This document shows, one piece after another, positions 35,864 through 45,047 of a stretch of DNA of 61,264 nucleotides. The stretch spans positions 1 through 61,264 of the forward strand of contig JANQIO010000162.1 in assembly GCA_028282105.1 (NCBI GenBank), in the 5' to 3' direction. The DNA comes from Halieaceae bacterium (lineage in GTDB: Bacteria > Pseudomonadota > Gammaproteobacteria > Pseudomonadales > Halieaceae). Numbering within the stretch: position 1 is the stretch's first letter; every line of letters starts with the position of its first letter. Made by a program: the position numbers and the translations under genes. The notes under the pieces were generated by a model, which saw only the letters and a list, made by a program, of their open reading frames with translations, was not told where the DNA came from and made no database searches.

Positions 35864-37057
35864 ATGAACGTTGTAGCTGCATCAAACCTTGAGCATTTCC
35901 GCGATAGAACACGACGCTGGCTTGAGGACAACTGTCCTATGACGATGCGCACGCCCATGCCTGGGGATGAAACAGTATGGGGAGGCCGCAACGCCGTATT
36001 CAAAAATCCAGATTCGGAGCTTTGGCTGCGGCGTATGGCAAAGAAGGGGTGGACGGCTCCGACCTGGCCCAGTGAGTACGGAGGCGGGGGCCTTTCCATG
36101 GCTGAAGCGCAGATCCTGAGTGACGAAATGGCGCGCATCAATGCGCGCACTCCGCTCATTAGCATGGGGCTTTGGATGATGGGTCCGGTGCTGCTCGAAT
36201 ACGGCACGGAAGAGCAGAAGCGCGAACATCTGCCAGGGATAGTCCGGGGAGATATCTGGTGGTGTCAAGGCTACTCCGAACCCAACGCTGGCTCGGACCT
36301 TGCCGGGCTACAAACTCGGGCTGAAGACCACGGTGACCATTTTGTTGTGAACGGCCAGAAGGTATGGACGTCGCACGGCGATAAAGCAGACTGGATTTAC
36401 GCGCTGGTACGCACTAATGCAGAGGTGAAACACGCGGGTATCACCATGCTGATTTTCGACATGCAGACCCCCGGCGTTTCTACCCGTCCAATCAAGCTGA
36501 TATCCGGCAAATCGCCATTTTGCGAGACTTTTTTCGATGATGTTCGAGTGCCGAAGTCAGGCATCATCGGCGAAGTAAACGGCGGTTGGGCCGTTTCCAA
36601 TCGTCTCTTACAACATGAGCGGGAGAATGTTGCTGCCGATATGTTTGCGGCGGCCAAGCCGGTAGATCTGGGAATCTTGAGCAAGCGTTACGCGGGTGAG
36701 AAAGACGGCGCGATCGCAGATCCGTTACTGCGGCATAAGCTGTCGGCGCTGCGCATGCGCGAAGATGCACTGCAGCTGACTATTAAGCGAATAGCCGAGG
36801 AGGCTGCCGCGGGTGGTTCGGCCGGCGCGATTTCTTCGATCATAAAGTTTCTCGGCGCAGAACTGAACAAAGATCGCTATGAGTACTTTCTGGAGTTGCA
36901 GGGGCAGCAGTCTCTCGGTTGGGAGGGCGACGGATTTACGGAAGAAGAGCTCGAAACCTGCCGCGAATGGCTGCGCTCGAAGGGTAACTCCATCGAAGGA
37001 GGTACAACGGAAATAAACCTGAACGTGATCGCTAAGCGCGTTCTGGGACTGCGCTAA
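35864..37057 (+). CDS. acyl-CoA dehydrogenase (probable catalytic subunit)
   Basis: A 397-residue flavoprotein. The flavin-binding stretches GYSEPNAGSDLAGLQT and VWTSHGDKADW are present, a Glu lies in helix G (LLQHERENVAAD, where isovaleryl-CoA-type enzymes hold the base) and the end SIEGGTTEINLNVIAKRVLGL is typical. ATG 35864 gives the family start; the frame is open further upstream only through the decayed SDR. It is 12 nt upstream of a second acyl-CoA dehydrogenase gene; such adjacent pairs form alpha2beta2 enzymes in steroid side-chain degradation (established in actinobacteria). Confidence 0.9.
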   Translation: MNVVAASNLEHFRDRTRRWLEDNCPMTMRTPMPGDETVWGGRNAVFKNPDSELWLRRMAKKGWTAPTWPSEYGGGGLSMAEAQILSDEMARINARTPLISMGLWMMGPVLLEYGTEEQKREHLPGIVRGDIWWCQGYSEPNAGSDLAGLQTRAEDHGDHFVVNGQKVWTSHGDKADWIYALVRTNAEVKHAGITMLIFDMQTPGVSTRPIKLISGKSPFCETFFDDVRVPKSGIIGEVNGGWAVSNRLLQHERENVAADMFAAAKPVDLGILSKRYAGEKDGAIADPLLRHKLSALRMREDALQLTIKRIAEEAAAGGSAGAISSIIKFLGAELNKDRYEYFLELQGQQSLGWEGDGFTEEELETCREWLRSKGNSIEGGTTEINLNVIAKRVLGLR

Positions 37058-37069
37058 GGAGGTCTACGC

Positions 37070-38209
37070 ATGAGCATGGTACTCAGTGAAGAGCAGCAGA
37101 TGCTCAAGGATATGGCGGCGGGCTTTTTCAGCGCGAAGTCGCCGATCAGCGAGTTCCGAAGCCTTCGAGATACGGGCAATACCGATGGCTTCAGCGCTGC
37201 TCTCTGGCAGGACATGGTCGACATGGGATGGGCCAGTATGCCGATACCCGAAGCCTTTGATGGTCTTGGTTTCGAGTTCCGCGGTGTCGGTATCGTGATG
37301 GAGGAGGCTGGTCGTTCACTTGCGGCGTCGCCCATGCTGTCGTCCGTCGCTATGGGAGTGAGTGCATTGTTGCTGGGCGGCAGTGATGCTCAGAAGACAG
37401 AGCTGCTTCCAAAGCTCGCCTCAGGCGCACGGCTAGTCGCACTGGCTGTCGACGAAAGCGGGCATCACGATCCGACGCAAACCGCAATGGTTGCAACGCA
37501 GGCGGGCGACGGCTTCAGGCTTCACGGACGAAAGCGTTTCGTCCTCGATGCGGCTCGTGCTGATCATTTAATTGTTGTGGCGCGCACAGAGGGTGAGGCG
37601 GGCTCGACCACGGGCCTAAGTCTGTTTCTGGTGGATGCGCAGATGCCCGGAGTCACTGTCCATCCACGAGCGATGGTAGATTGTCGTAGTGTTGGCGATG
37701 TGCACTTTGACCTGGTTGAGGTGACATCGAGCGCTCTGGTTGGGGATCTGCATCAGGGAATGGGATGCCTAGATGCGGTGCTGGACCGGGGCAGAGCTGC
37801 GCTGGCAGCCGAAATGCTCGGCTCCATGGAGCGTGCCTTCGAACTGATACTCGCTTATCTCAAAGAGAGGAAACAGTTTGGGCAGGCGATCGGTGGTTTT
37901 CAGGCACTGCAGCACAGGGCTGCGAAGATGTTCAGCGATATCGAAGTCTGCCGCTCGGTCGTCTATGAAGCCTTTACCTCGCTTGATGCAGGTCGTGAAG
38001 ACTCAGCGGCGCTGGTGAGCATGGCGAAAGCACTGGTCAATGACGCTTTTCACAATATCTCCAACGAGGGGGTTCAGATGTTCGGCGGTATGGGTATGAC
38101 TGATGAGTGCGATATGGGTTTCTATCTCAAACGAGCCCGCGTGGCGGAGCAGACCCTGGGCTCCAGCAAGTTCCATCGTGATCGATACGCGGCACTGAAC
38201 GCGTTCTAA
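37070..38209 (+). CDS. acyl-CoA dehydrogenase (probable partner subunit)
   Basis: A 379-residue acyl-CoA dehydrogenase-fold protein with MGWASMPIPEAFDGLG near the N-terminus, YLKERKQFGQAIGGFQALQHR and MFGGMGMTDECDMGFYLKRA. The helix-G Glu of its neighbour is replaced (VLDRGRAALAAEM) and the C-terminus ends at RYAALNAF without the GGTxEI segment, so it may lack the catalytic base. This fits a non-catalytic partner in a heteromeric enzyme with the product of the preceding gene. A good site (AAGGAGG) overlaps the upstream stop. Confidence 0.88.
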   Translation: MSMVLSEEQQMLKDMAAGFFSAKSPISEFRSLRDTGNTDGFSAALWQDMVDMGWASMPIPEAFDGLGFEFRGVGIVMEEAGRSLAASPMLSSVAMGVSALLLGGSDAQKTELLPKLASGARLVALAVDESGHHDPTQTAMVATQAGDGFRLHGRKRFVLDAARADHLIVVARTEGEAGSTTGLSLFLVDAQMPGVTVHPRAMVDCRSVGDVHFDLVEVTSSALVGDLHQGMGCLDAVLDRGRAALAAEMLGSMERAFELILAYLKERKQFGQAIGGFQALQHRAAKMFSDIEVCRSVVYEAFTSLDAGREDSAALVSMAKALVNDAFHNISNEGVQMFGGMGMTDECDMGFYLKRARVAEQTLGSSKFHRDRYAALNAF

Positions 38210-38231
38210 GGGCCAAACACCCCAACTGTAT

Positions 38232-38259
38232 GAGCGCTTAATACCTAGCTAAAGCGCTC
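38232..38259. terminator. hairpin between convergent operons
   Basis: GAGCGCTT and AAGCGCTC form an 8-bp stem with a 12-nt loop between the acyl-CoA dehydrogenase stop (38209) and inside the thiolase end. There is no T-run, so it is a weak bidirectional terminator candidate only. Confidence 0.35.
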
Positions 38260-39429
38260 GATCAATACCGCCATACCCTGACCGGCGCCAAGACACATGG
38301 CCAGTATTGCCAGGCGCCCGCCACTATCAGCGAGGTGATCCATGGCGGTCAGCGCCATCCGGATACCGGTTGCGCCAGGCGGGTGGCCGATGGAGATACC
38401 GCCGCCATACAGGTTGGTCCGTTCGCGGGGAATGCCCAGTTCCGCTTCCGTATGTAGATTGACCACTGCAAACGCTTCATTAATCTCGAAGTAGTCGATG
38501 TCGTCTACGCCGAGATCCTGGCGAGCCAGCAACGCCGTGATCGCCGGCACGGGGCCGCAGCCCATGATTCTCGGTGGAACGCCAACCACCTCCCAGTCGA
38601 TCAGTCGCGCCCTGGGTGCAAGATCTTCACGCTGAGCTGCCTGTTCATCGGCGACCACGAGAAACGCTGCGCCGTCCGTCATGCCACTGGAATTGCCGGC
38701 AGTGACTCGCCCGTCGGCGCGAAACACAGGTTCTAGCGCACCCAACTTCTCCAGGGTCGTGTCAGGGCGCGGGTACTCGTCGGCCTCGAAGCGACGCTCG
38801 CCTCGTTTGTGGGGCACGCCGAGCGGCGCTATCTGTCGCGCCAGGAAGCCCATGTCTGCGGCCCGGGCGGCCCTTTCCTGGCTGACAAGGGCATATTCAT
38901 CCATGGCTTCCCGCTCATAGCCGAAGTCATCGGCAAGCGCTTCAGCGGTGCCTCCCATCAGCGTAAGGTCGAAGGGATCGCGATACGCGTAGTCGATCGT
39001 GTCGATGACTCTTCCGTCGCCGCGCTTCATTCCCCAGCGGCTGCCTACCAGTGCATAGGGTGCCCGGGAGGTGTTTTCGTAACCACCCGCCAGGGCGAGC
39101 TCACTGTGACCGGTGAGTATCTGTTCCGCGGCGGAAACAATGGCCTGAGTACCGGAACCGCACGCGCGCGATACATTCAGTGCGCGGCTGCTCTCGGGCA
39201 AACCGCTTTCCAGGGCGATCACGCGACTTGAGAAGTAGCCGCCCTGGTCGACGGGTACAACGTTCCCGCACACGAGATGATCGACTTTCTGTGCATCTAG
39301 GCTACAGGCACGCAGGGCCGCTTTGGCCGCGTGCACACCCAGAGCAGTACCAGGTACATCCACCAGGGACTTACCGAAGTCACCGAACGGGGTGCGTCTG
39401 CCCGCACATAAAACCACCGGATTAGACAC
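38245..39429 (-). CDS. acetyl-CoA acyltransferase (thiolase)
   Basis: A 394-residue thiolase. The acyl-accepting Cys90 is in SRACGSGTQA, NEAFAVVN precedes GGGISIGHPPGATG with the catalytic His, and the second Cys is in MCLGAGQG. All catalytic residues are present. It cleaves a 3-ketoacyl-CoA in the final beta-oxidation step. Its start overlaps the meaB-like stop by 8 nt, making it the last gene of the mutase operon, so cleavage probably follows or precedes the B12 rearrangement in the same pathway. Confidence 0.92.
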   Translation of the reverse strand: MSNPVVLCAGRRTPFGDFGKSLVDVPGTALGVHAAKAALRACSLDAQKVDHLVCGNVVPVDQGGYFSSRVIALESGLPESSRALNVSRACGSGTQAIVSAAEQILTGHSELALAGGYENTSRAPYALVGSRWGMKRGDGRVIDTIDYAYRDPFDLTLMGGTAEALADDFGYEREAMDEYALVSQERAARAADMGFLARQIAPLGVPHKRGERRFEADEYPRPDTTLEKLGALEPVFRADGRVTAGNSSGMTDGAAFLVVADEQAAQREDLAPRARLIDWEVVGVPPRIMGCGPVPAITALLARQDLGVDDIDYFEINEAFAVVNLHTEAELGIPRERTNLYGGGISIGHPPGATGIRMALTAMDHLADSGGRLAILAMCLGAGQGMAVLIERFS

Positions 39430-40387
39430 TTCCTTTTGCTCCTTCGTTGCCAGTCAGTATCTGCTCTACGGCTTCAGTAACGCCTATCTGTCCTTCGGCG
39501 ACTTGTTGAATAAGTTGGGTCAGTTGGGGATCCTCGCGATAAAGTATCTGACGGCGCTGGGCCTCAGCCGCGGCCTGAGCAACCTGGCGGCGGCTGCGAA
39601 ACAGACGTCGCTGCGCTTTATCGTCTCGAAATTTTTGCTGCGCGACTTCTTGAGTTGCCGAAAGGAGCTCATCGATCCCCTTCGTGCTGTTGGCGATCGT
39701 CTTTAACACGGGCACCTGCTGCTGATCGAAGCTGCGCAGTTTCAGCATCGATTTAAGCTGGCGCTCGGTAGCCTCGGCGAGCGGCATGTCGGCCTTATTG
39801 ACCACGAGCACATCCGCGATTTCCAGGATTCCGGCTTTAATCGCCTGCACGTCATCACCCAACCCCGGAGCATTGAGTACAACATTGATATCAGCAATTT
39901 CTGCGATCTCTGTTTCCGACTGACCTGCGCCCACGGTCTCAAGAATCACGATCGGCCAGCCAGCAGCATCCACCAGATCAACGATCTGCAGGATGCTGGT
40001 GGAAAGCCCGCCCAGGTGCCCTCGGGCAGAGATCGAGCGTATGAAAACACCATCGTCGTCCGTGTGATGCCCCATGCGCGTTCGATCGCCCAGTACAGCT
40101 CCGCCACTGATGGGGCTGGACGGGTCTACCGCGATGACGGCCACGCGATCGCCTCGATCGCGTAGTTTTGTCAGAAGCGAGTTGATCAGCGTGGACTTGC
40201 CGACGCCCGGCGGACCGGTTATGCCGATAACGTTTGCTGCACCCGTGTCACGGCGAAGTCGGCGATGCAGTACCTGCCCGATTTGTTGGTTGCCGTCAAC
40301 AAGACTGATGGCCCTGGCCAGGGCTGCAGTATCACCGGCGCGTAGGCGATCAATCAGGCCGTCCAGCAAGTCGGTCTTGTGGTTCAT
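39422..40387 (-). CDS. meaB: MeaB/ArgK-type GTPase, acyl-CoA mutase chaperone
   Basis: A 321-residue G3E GTPase. Walker A GPPGVGKST, the DPSSPISGGAVLGDRTRM switch region, ETVGAGQSE and NKAD are all present. MeaB proteins load and protect the B12 cofactor of acyl-CoA mutases (established). ATG 40387 begins MNHKTDLLDGL, 5 nt after the mutase stop; the frame is open 18 codons further up into the mutase gene. Its place between mutase and thiolase shows it is dedicated to this mutase. Confidence 0.92.
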   Translation of the reverse strand: MNHKTDLLDGLIDRLRAGDTAALARAISLVDGNQQIGQVLHRRLRRDTGAANVIGITGPPGVGKSTLINSLLTKLRDRGDRVAVIAVDPSSPISGGAVLGDRTRMGHHTDDDGVFIRSISARGHLGGLSTSILQIVDLVDAAGWPIVILETVGAGQSETEIAEIADINVVLNAPGLGDDVQAIKAGILEIADVLVVNKADMPLAEATERQLKSMLKLRSFDQQQVPVLKTIANSTKGIDELLSATQEVAQQKFRDDKAQRRLFRSRRQVAQAAAEAQRRQILYREDPQLTQLIQQVAEGQIGVTEAVEQILTGNEGAKGSV

Positions 40388-40392
40388 GGGTA

Positions 40393-42090
40393 TCAGGTGA
40401 CGATCAGGGGGTGGCCGAAGCCCAGTTCCTTGCGCAGGCACGCAATGATCTCGCCATGTGTTGCGCCTGCCTCTGCGGCATCAATGACGCGTGCGAAGAG
40501 GTTCTCATTCTCGTCATTCGCAGCGCGAATGAGCTCGTCAATGGCTGAACCGACTGCGCGCTTGCTGCGCAACTCCTTGAAGGCTCTAAAGTGCTCCACG
40601 TGTGCCTGCATGCGTTGTGGATCAGGTCGGCTCGTGGGGATCGCCGGCTCTTCGGCATCATCACGTTGATAACAGTTTACGCCGACAATCCTTTCTTCGC
40701 CGCTTTCCACGCGCTCTTGCCAGGCCAATGCCGACTCGCCGATCATGCGCTGCACCAGACCCGCTTCCACCGCCGCATACATGCCGCCTGCTTCATCGAT
40801 GCGATCCATGACCTTGAGGATCTCCTCTTCCATCTGATCCGTCAGCCGCTCGATGTAGTAGGAGCCGCCCAGCGGGTCGATTACGTCGCAAAGATGCGCC
40901 TCTTCGCGAAGGATGTTTTGAGTTGCTACGGCGATGCGTGCGCTGTCATCGGTGGGGCAGGTAATAGCTTCGTCGTAGGCATCTGTATGCATGGACTGTA
41001 GGCCGCCGAGAATACCGGCGATTGCTTGGGTGGTTACCCGCGCGATGTTGTTGAGTGGCTGCTGCGCCGTGAGGTCCACGCCGGAAGTTTGAGCGTGAAA
41101 CTTGAAGCGCCATGAGCGAGGGTCTTTTGCCCCAAGGCGACCCCTCGTTATGCGTGCCCAGATTCGCCTGGCTGCGCGGAACTTCGCAATCTCTTCAAAA
41201 AAGCTGATTGAGATGTCAAAGAAAAATGTAAAGCGCGGCAGAATGGAATCTGGGTCCATACCGCGCTTCATGCAGTCTTCAGCGTATTGAATGCCGCTGG
41301 CAAAGGTAAACGCGATGGTTTCGGCCGGCGTAGCACCTGCCTGTTGCATGTGTTGGCCCACGATCGACATGGGATTCCAGTTCGGGACGTGATCGCGGCA
41401 AAACGCGATGTGGTCAACAAGGACTCGACGCGAGCCGGGCAGCGACAGGCGATAGAACATATGGTTCGCGACAAAGTGTGAGATGTAGTCACTCTGATTC
41501 GAGGTCCCGGTGACCTTTTCCCAGGGTATTCCCCGACGGCGCGCCACGCCCAGTACGAACGCAAGTAGAGTGAACGGCGAAGGATCGTTCATGGCTGTGG
41601 AAATCTGATCGATGGGTACGCCCGCAAGAGCGGTGTCCATGTGGTCCACGATGTTGACGACAGTGCCACAAGTGCCCAGCAACGGCAGGGGCACCTCGTC
41701 GCAGTCCAAACCACGGAAGCCGGAATTGCACGGCAGCAGGCTGATCGCATTGGCACCCAGGTCAAGAATTGAACGCACTCGCTCGTTGTAATCCTGTGGC
41801 GTGCCCAGTCCGATGAGCTGGCGTTGAGTCCAGGTGCGGCCGCGGTGCATGGTCGGATAGATGCCGCGTGTGTAGGGGAACTGTCCCGGGTAGGAGAGTT
41901 TCTCCATGTATTGCGTATCGGGTTCTTCCGGTGTGTAAAGAGGCTCAACGGTGATGTTTGAGCGATTGCTGATGACGCGGTCACGGGTTCCGATCTGCTG
42001 CTGGTACGCGTCTTTCCAGTCCAGCCGCGCAGAATCTTCGGGTTTCAACTCGGTGTCGCTGCGCTGATTGATCGGGTGCTTTGCATTCAT
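40393..42090 (-). CDS. B12-dependent acyl-CoA mutase large subunit, substrate unknown
   Basis: A 565-residue substrate-binding subunit of the methylmalonyl-CoA mutase superfamily. YTRGIYPTM starts the barrel and [16 protein letters not shown] and [11 protein letters not shown] are conserved. Aligned from memory with Propionibacterium MutB: Tyr75 becomes His82, Tyr89 becomes Leu92, Arg207 becomes Asn209 and Tyr243 becomes Gln246, while Gln197 (Gln199) and His244 (His247) are kept. The region FDxPTxxGYDSD is replaced by [13 protein letters not shown]. Loss of Arg207 argues against a free-carboxylate substrate, as in isobutyryl- and 2-hydroxyisobutyryl-CoA mutases. The B12 domain is separate (next gene, 4-nt overlap). 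Confidence 0.9.
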   Translation of the reverse strand: MNAKHPINQRSDTELKPEDSARLDWKDAYQQQIGTRDRVISNRSNITVEPLYTPEEPDTQYMEKLSYPGQFPYTRGIYPTMHRGRTWTQRQLIGLGTPQDYNERVRSILDLGANAISLLPCNSGFRGLDCDEVPLPLLGTCGTVVNIVDHMDTALAGVPIDQISTAMNDPSPFTLLAFVLGVARRRGIPWEKVTGTSNQSDYISHFVANHMFYRLSLPGSRRVLVDHIAFCRDHVPNWNPMSIVGQHMQQAGATPAETIAFTFASGIQYAEDCMKRGMDPDSILPRFTFFFDISISFFEEIAKFRAARRIWARITRGRLGAKDPRSWRFKFHAQTSGVDLTAQQPLNNIARVTTQAIAGILGGLQSMHTDAYDEAITCPTDDSARIAVATQNILREEAHLCDVIDPLGGSYYIERLTDQMEEEILKVMDRIDEAGGMYAAVEAGLVQRMIGESALAWQERVESGEERIVGVNCYQRDDAEEPAIPTSRPDPQRMQAHVEHFRAFKELRSKRAVGSAIDELIRAANDENENLFARVIDAAEAGATHGEIIACLRKELGFGHPLIVT

Positions 42091-42542
42091 ACGGCGACTC
42101 CTGAAAGGGCACCGAATTTGGCATCCTGGGATTCCTGCGCAAGACGCTGAGCGCAGGCGACGATGTCTTCCTTTTGGGATCCTGGCCCGAAAATCGCTTT
42201 TACTCCCGCGCTTTCAAGCAAGGGACGCTCTTGATCGGGGATGATTCCGCCGACAAAGACCGCGACATGCTGCAGATTCTGCTCAATCAGTGCTGTCATT
42301 AGATCGGGAATGATGAGGTGGTCAGTCGCGAGTGAACTGACGCCAATGAGGTCTACGTCCTCCTGCATCGCGAGAGCTACCACCGAAGAGATCTCCTGCC
42401 AGGGCGGGGTGTAGATCACTTCCATGCCTGCGTCTCGCAGGTAAGCCGCAACGATCCGGCTGCCGCGATCGTGACCGTCAAGACCAATTTTCGTAATCAA
42501 CGCTCGCAGTGGTGGTCGGTCGGAGGTGAGCGTAGTTGTCAT
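42087..42542 (-). CDS. acyl-CoA mutase small subunit, cobalamin-binding
   Basis: A 151-residue Rossmann-like B12 domain. The base-off/His-on motif is D22-G-H24-D-R-G27 ([12 protein letters not shown]), followed by VDLIGVSSL and [10 protein letters not shown]. It is the first gene of the operon, 4 nt overlapping the large subunit, and together they make a two-part mutase as in isobutyryl-CoA and 2-hydroxyisobutyryl-CoA mutases. The Ala/Thr-rich first ten residues are not part of the fold. Confidence 0.93.
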   Translation of the reverse strand: MTTTLTSDRPPLRALITKIGLDGHDRGSRIVAAYLRDAGMEVIYTPPWQEISSVVALAMQEDVDLIGVSSLATDHLIIPDLMTALIEQNLQHVAVFVGGIIPDQERPLLESAGVKAIFGPGSQKEDIVACAQRLAQESQDAKFGALSGVAV

Positions 42543-42558
42543 GGGTATACCCTAAAAG

Positions 42559-42583
42559 CTAACATGTGTTAGGCTAAGTTAGC
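42559..42583. promoter_or_regulatory. paired operators between mutase operon and TetR gene
   Basis: Two adjacent palindromes: CTAAC-ATGT-GTTAG (42559-42572) and GCTAA-G-TTAGC (42573-42583), only 17 nt upstream of the mutase small-subunit start. They are the obvious target of the divergent TetR protein, which would block the mutase operon. Confidence 0.65.
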
Positions 42584-42766
42584 GATTAACTATCGCTGGG
42601 TCAACTCGGCATGACAGTGTTTTTCGAGCTGAGCATTCGGAGACTGCTGGGTCAGGCAATGAAACATAGATGCAGGAGAAGCGGTATCGAGCCGTGACGT
42701 TTCACCGATGGGTGTGGTTTGCGTTATCGTGCTGTTGACCGGGTAACAAAGTGCGAGGAACGACCC

Positions 42767-43348
42767 ATGGAGAGCGCCGTGAAGACGCAGCGTTCGCACA
42801 ACCGTCTGAATGCGGTTCGCGACGCTGGTGCAAAGCTGTTCGCCACGCGCGGGTACAAGGCAACAACGATGCGCGATATTGCTGCGGAATCAGGGATGAA
42901 GGCCGGTTCGCTGTATTACCACTTCGCATCCAAGCAGGAGTTGCTGCACGACATCTACGAGATAGCTGTGACGCAGGCACTAGAGAAGCTTGAGCAAGCG
43001 ATTTCCCAAGGCACTGACCCACGCTCGCGTTTCGAAGCTGCGGTGATATCTCATGTGGAAACGATGCTCGACCAGGATAACTACGCGCGTGTCATGACCG
43101 GCGTACTGCCGGTTGATGCGCCCGAGATCGGTGAAGAACTGGTGCGCCTGCGGGATTTGTACGAGGCCCGCTTCCGCACTCTAGTCGATGAATTGCCTCT
43201 ACAGGATGGGTTAGACCGTCGTATGTTCCGACTCTTCGTGCTTGGGGCGATTAACGACACTCGCACCTGGTATCGACAGGGCGGTAAGTCCCCCGAGGAG
43301 ATCGGACGGCAATTCGTACGCTTCTTACAGCCGGTGGTAACCGCATAG
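42767..43348 (+). CDS. TetR-family regulator of the mutase operon
   Basis: A 193-residue regulator with an N-terminal helix-turn-helix (AVRDAGAKLFATRGYKATTMRDIAAESGMKAGSLYYHFASKQ, split at about residues 12-54) and an all-helical ligand domain. It resembles acyl-CoA-responsive TetR proteins such as KstR2/FadR types. ATG 42767 follows CGAGGA by about 7 nt; 16 upstream codons are open but unsupported. It is divergent from the mutase operon and probably derepresses it on binding a CoA intermediate. Confidence 0.9.
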   Translation: MESAVKTQRSHNRLNAVRDAGAKLFATRGYKATTMRDIAAESGMKAGSLYYHFASKQELLHDIYEIAVTQALEKLEQAISQGTDPRSRFEAAVISHVETMLDQDNYARVMTGVLPVDAPEIGEELVRLRDLYEARFRTLVDELPLQDGLDRRMFRLFVLGAINDTRTWYRQGGKSPEEIGRQFVRFLQPVVTA

Positions 43349-43414
43349 ACAACCGATGTTCGTGGGTGTTTATCTTGATTGCCCGGGTGTCGGTACCGCC
43401 AAGAGGAACTGAAA

Positions 43415-45043
43415 ATGCTGCTCATGCTCGTCTTGCTTGGACTCTTTCTAGGGGTCGCGTTGTTCGTCGTTGTGGTGCTCGGCCCAAACGCCGCACTTTT
43501 TATCGGCCCCAATAGGCAACGGAGTAGCACCATTCAATCCTGGCCGAAGACGGACGTCGTCAACACTCGGCTTGGCCGTATCGTTGGCCTCTATCAAAAG
43601 TCCGCGAATGGCGTCGTTCATGCCTTTCTGGGCATTCGGTACGCACAGCCACCTATTGGCGATCTTCGCTTCATGCCACCCAGGGCTGCATCACCGTGGA
43701 CCGGTGTCTTCCAGGCCACTCGCTTTCCAAAGTCTCCGATTCAATCAGGGCAAGGGAGAATGGCGTCTGAACCCAATTCCGATGAGCGCTCAGAAGACTG
43801 CCTTTTTCTGAGCGTGTATACACCGTCCACTGAGGGCAATCACCGACCCGTCATGGTCTGGATTCATGGCGGCGCGTTCGTGGTAGGCAGCGGCAACGGG
43901 TATGTTGGTACGGTGCTCGCTGCAGGGGGGGATGTCGTTGTCGTAACGATCAACTACCGACTTGGCCTTCTCGGTTTCTGCGATCTCTCCATGTGCGGAG
44001 AGCAATATCGGGGTAGCGCCTCGAACGGTATACGGGATCAGGTATTGGCTTTAGAGTGGGTGAATCAAAACATCGCCGACTATGGCGGTGATGCGGATAA
44101 CATCACAGTTTTTGGCGAATCCGCCGGTGGATCATCCGTTTTCTCGTTGCTCTCTACACCGTCGGCGGAGGGGTTGTTTCATAAGGCCATAATCCATAGT
44201 GGTATTCACGTTGCGACGCCGCCCCATGACTACAGCGAAGCGCTCATGAAGCATCTGCGAATACAGGATCGTTCGAGATTGGCGGATGCTTTGCAGAGCC
44301 TTGATGCAAAAACCATCCTCCGGATCCAGAACAAGATCGGTTTTTTTGCTGGGGGAAACATCGATGGTGTCGTTGTAACTCAGCACACGAGAGACGCGCT
44401 GAAGAAGTGTGCGAGCCGTGGAATTCCAATCATCGTTGGAACCAACAAGGACGAAGGGAGCCTCTTTACGCTGATTTCCCCGCGGATAACATACACAGCC
44501 ACCCTCGCAACGGTTGCAGACATACTCACAGAGAAAACTGCGGCGCAGTCGTACCTCAGAACAATGAAAGATGCCTTTCCAGGATTGGGCCTTAGCAGTT
44601 TGCTTGCTGAGTTATGGACGGACATGTTCAGGCGCAGTGCGTTGTGCGCGGTGGAATGGGCTGCAGCTCAAAGTGGGAACGTTTGGCTCTATAGATTTGA
44701 CGAGCCGGTGCAGGTGGGTCCGCGTTTCCATGAATTGGGCGCGACACACGCAGCCGAGATAGAGTTTACGTTCAATAATTTTGCTCGCACCGATCTCTCC
44801 GATCGAGGGTTGTGGTACCGGCGGAATGATCCGGCGATTCGAGAACTTGCAGATGCCTGGTCCAGTTTAGTAACCAGATTTGCGGCGACTGGCAAGGTGG
44901 GGGACTCGGCCTTACCTGAGTGGCCTAGCTATAACCAGAACGACAAGTCCTGCCTGATCCTAAAAAGAGATGCGCAGATCGAGCAGAACCCCGAAAAGGA
45001 ACGCCTGCGGCGTTGGTCTGAGATCGGGCTGAAGACTTCTTGA
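43415..45043 (+). CDS. type-B carboxylesterase, membrane-anchored
   Basis: A 542-residue esterase. Residues 1-22 (MLLMLVLLGLFLGVALFVVVVL) form a membrane anchor or signal peptide, unlike the cytosolic relative at 12865. The triad is Ser236 (GESAGGSS), Glu347 (NKDEGS) and His445 (ATHAAEIEF); FLGIRYAQPPIGDLRF and HGGAFVVGSG are typical. GAGGA lies 8 nt before ATG 43415. It probably acts in the periplasm on the same class of ester as the first esterase. It follows the TetR gene by 66 nt. Confidence 0.9.
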   Translation: MLLMLVLLGLFLGVALFVVVVLGPNAALFIGPNRQRSSTIQSWPKTDVVNTRLGRIVGLYQKSANGVVHAFLGIRYAQPPIGDLRFMPPRAASPWTGVFQATRFPKSPIQSGQGRMASEPNSDERSEDCLFLSVYTPSTEGNHRPVMVWIHGGAFVVGSGNGYVGTVLAAGGDVVVVTINYRLGLLGFCDLSMCGEQYRGSASNGIRDQVLALEWVNQNIADYGGDADNITVFGESAGGSSVFSLLSTPSAEGLFHKAIIHSGIHVATPPHDYSEALMKHLRIQDRSRLADALQSLDAKTILRIQNKIGFFAGGNIDGVVVTQHTRDALKKCASRGIPIIVGTNKDEGSLFTLISPRITYTATLATVADILTEKTAAQSYLRTMKDAFPGLGLSSLLAELWTDMFRRSALCAVEWAAAQSGNVWLYRFDEPVQVGPRFHELGATHAAEIEFTFNNFARTDLSDRGLWYRRNDPAIRELADAWSSLVTRFAATGKVGDSALPEWPSYNQNDKSCLILKRDAQIEQNPEKERLRRWSEIGLKTS

Positions 45044-45047
45044 ACCT

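Noticed and set aside
39422-42542. Standard propionate pathway methylmalonyl-CoA mutase
   Set aside because: The large subunit lacks the Tyr89 and Arg207 equivalents expected of methylmalonyl-CoA mutase, and no epimerase or propionyl-CoA carboxylase is adjacent.
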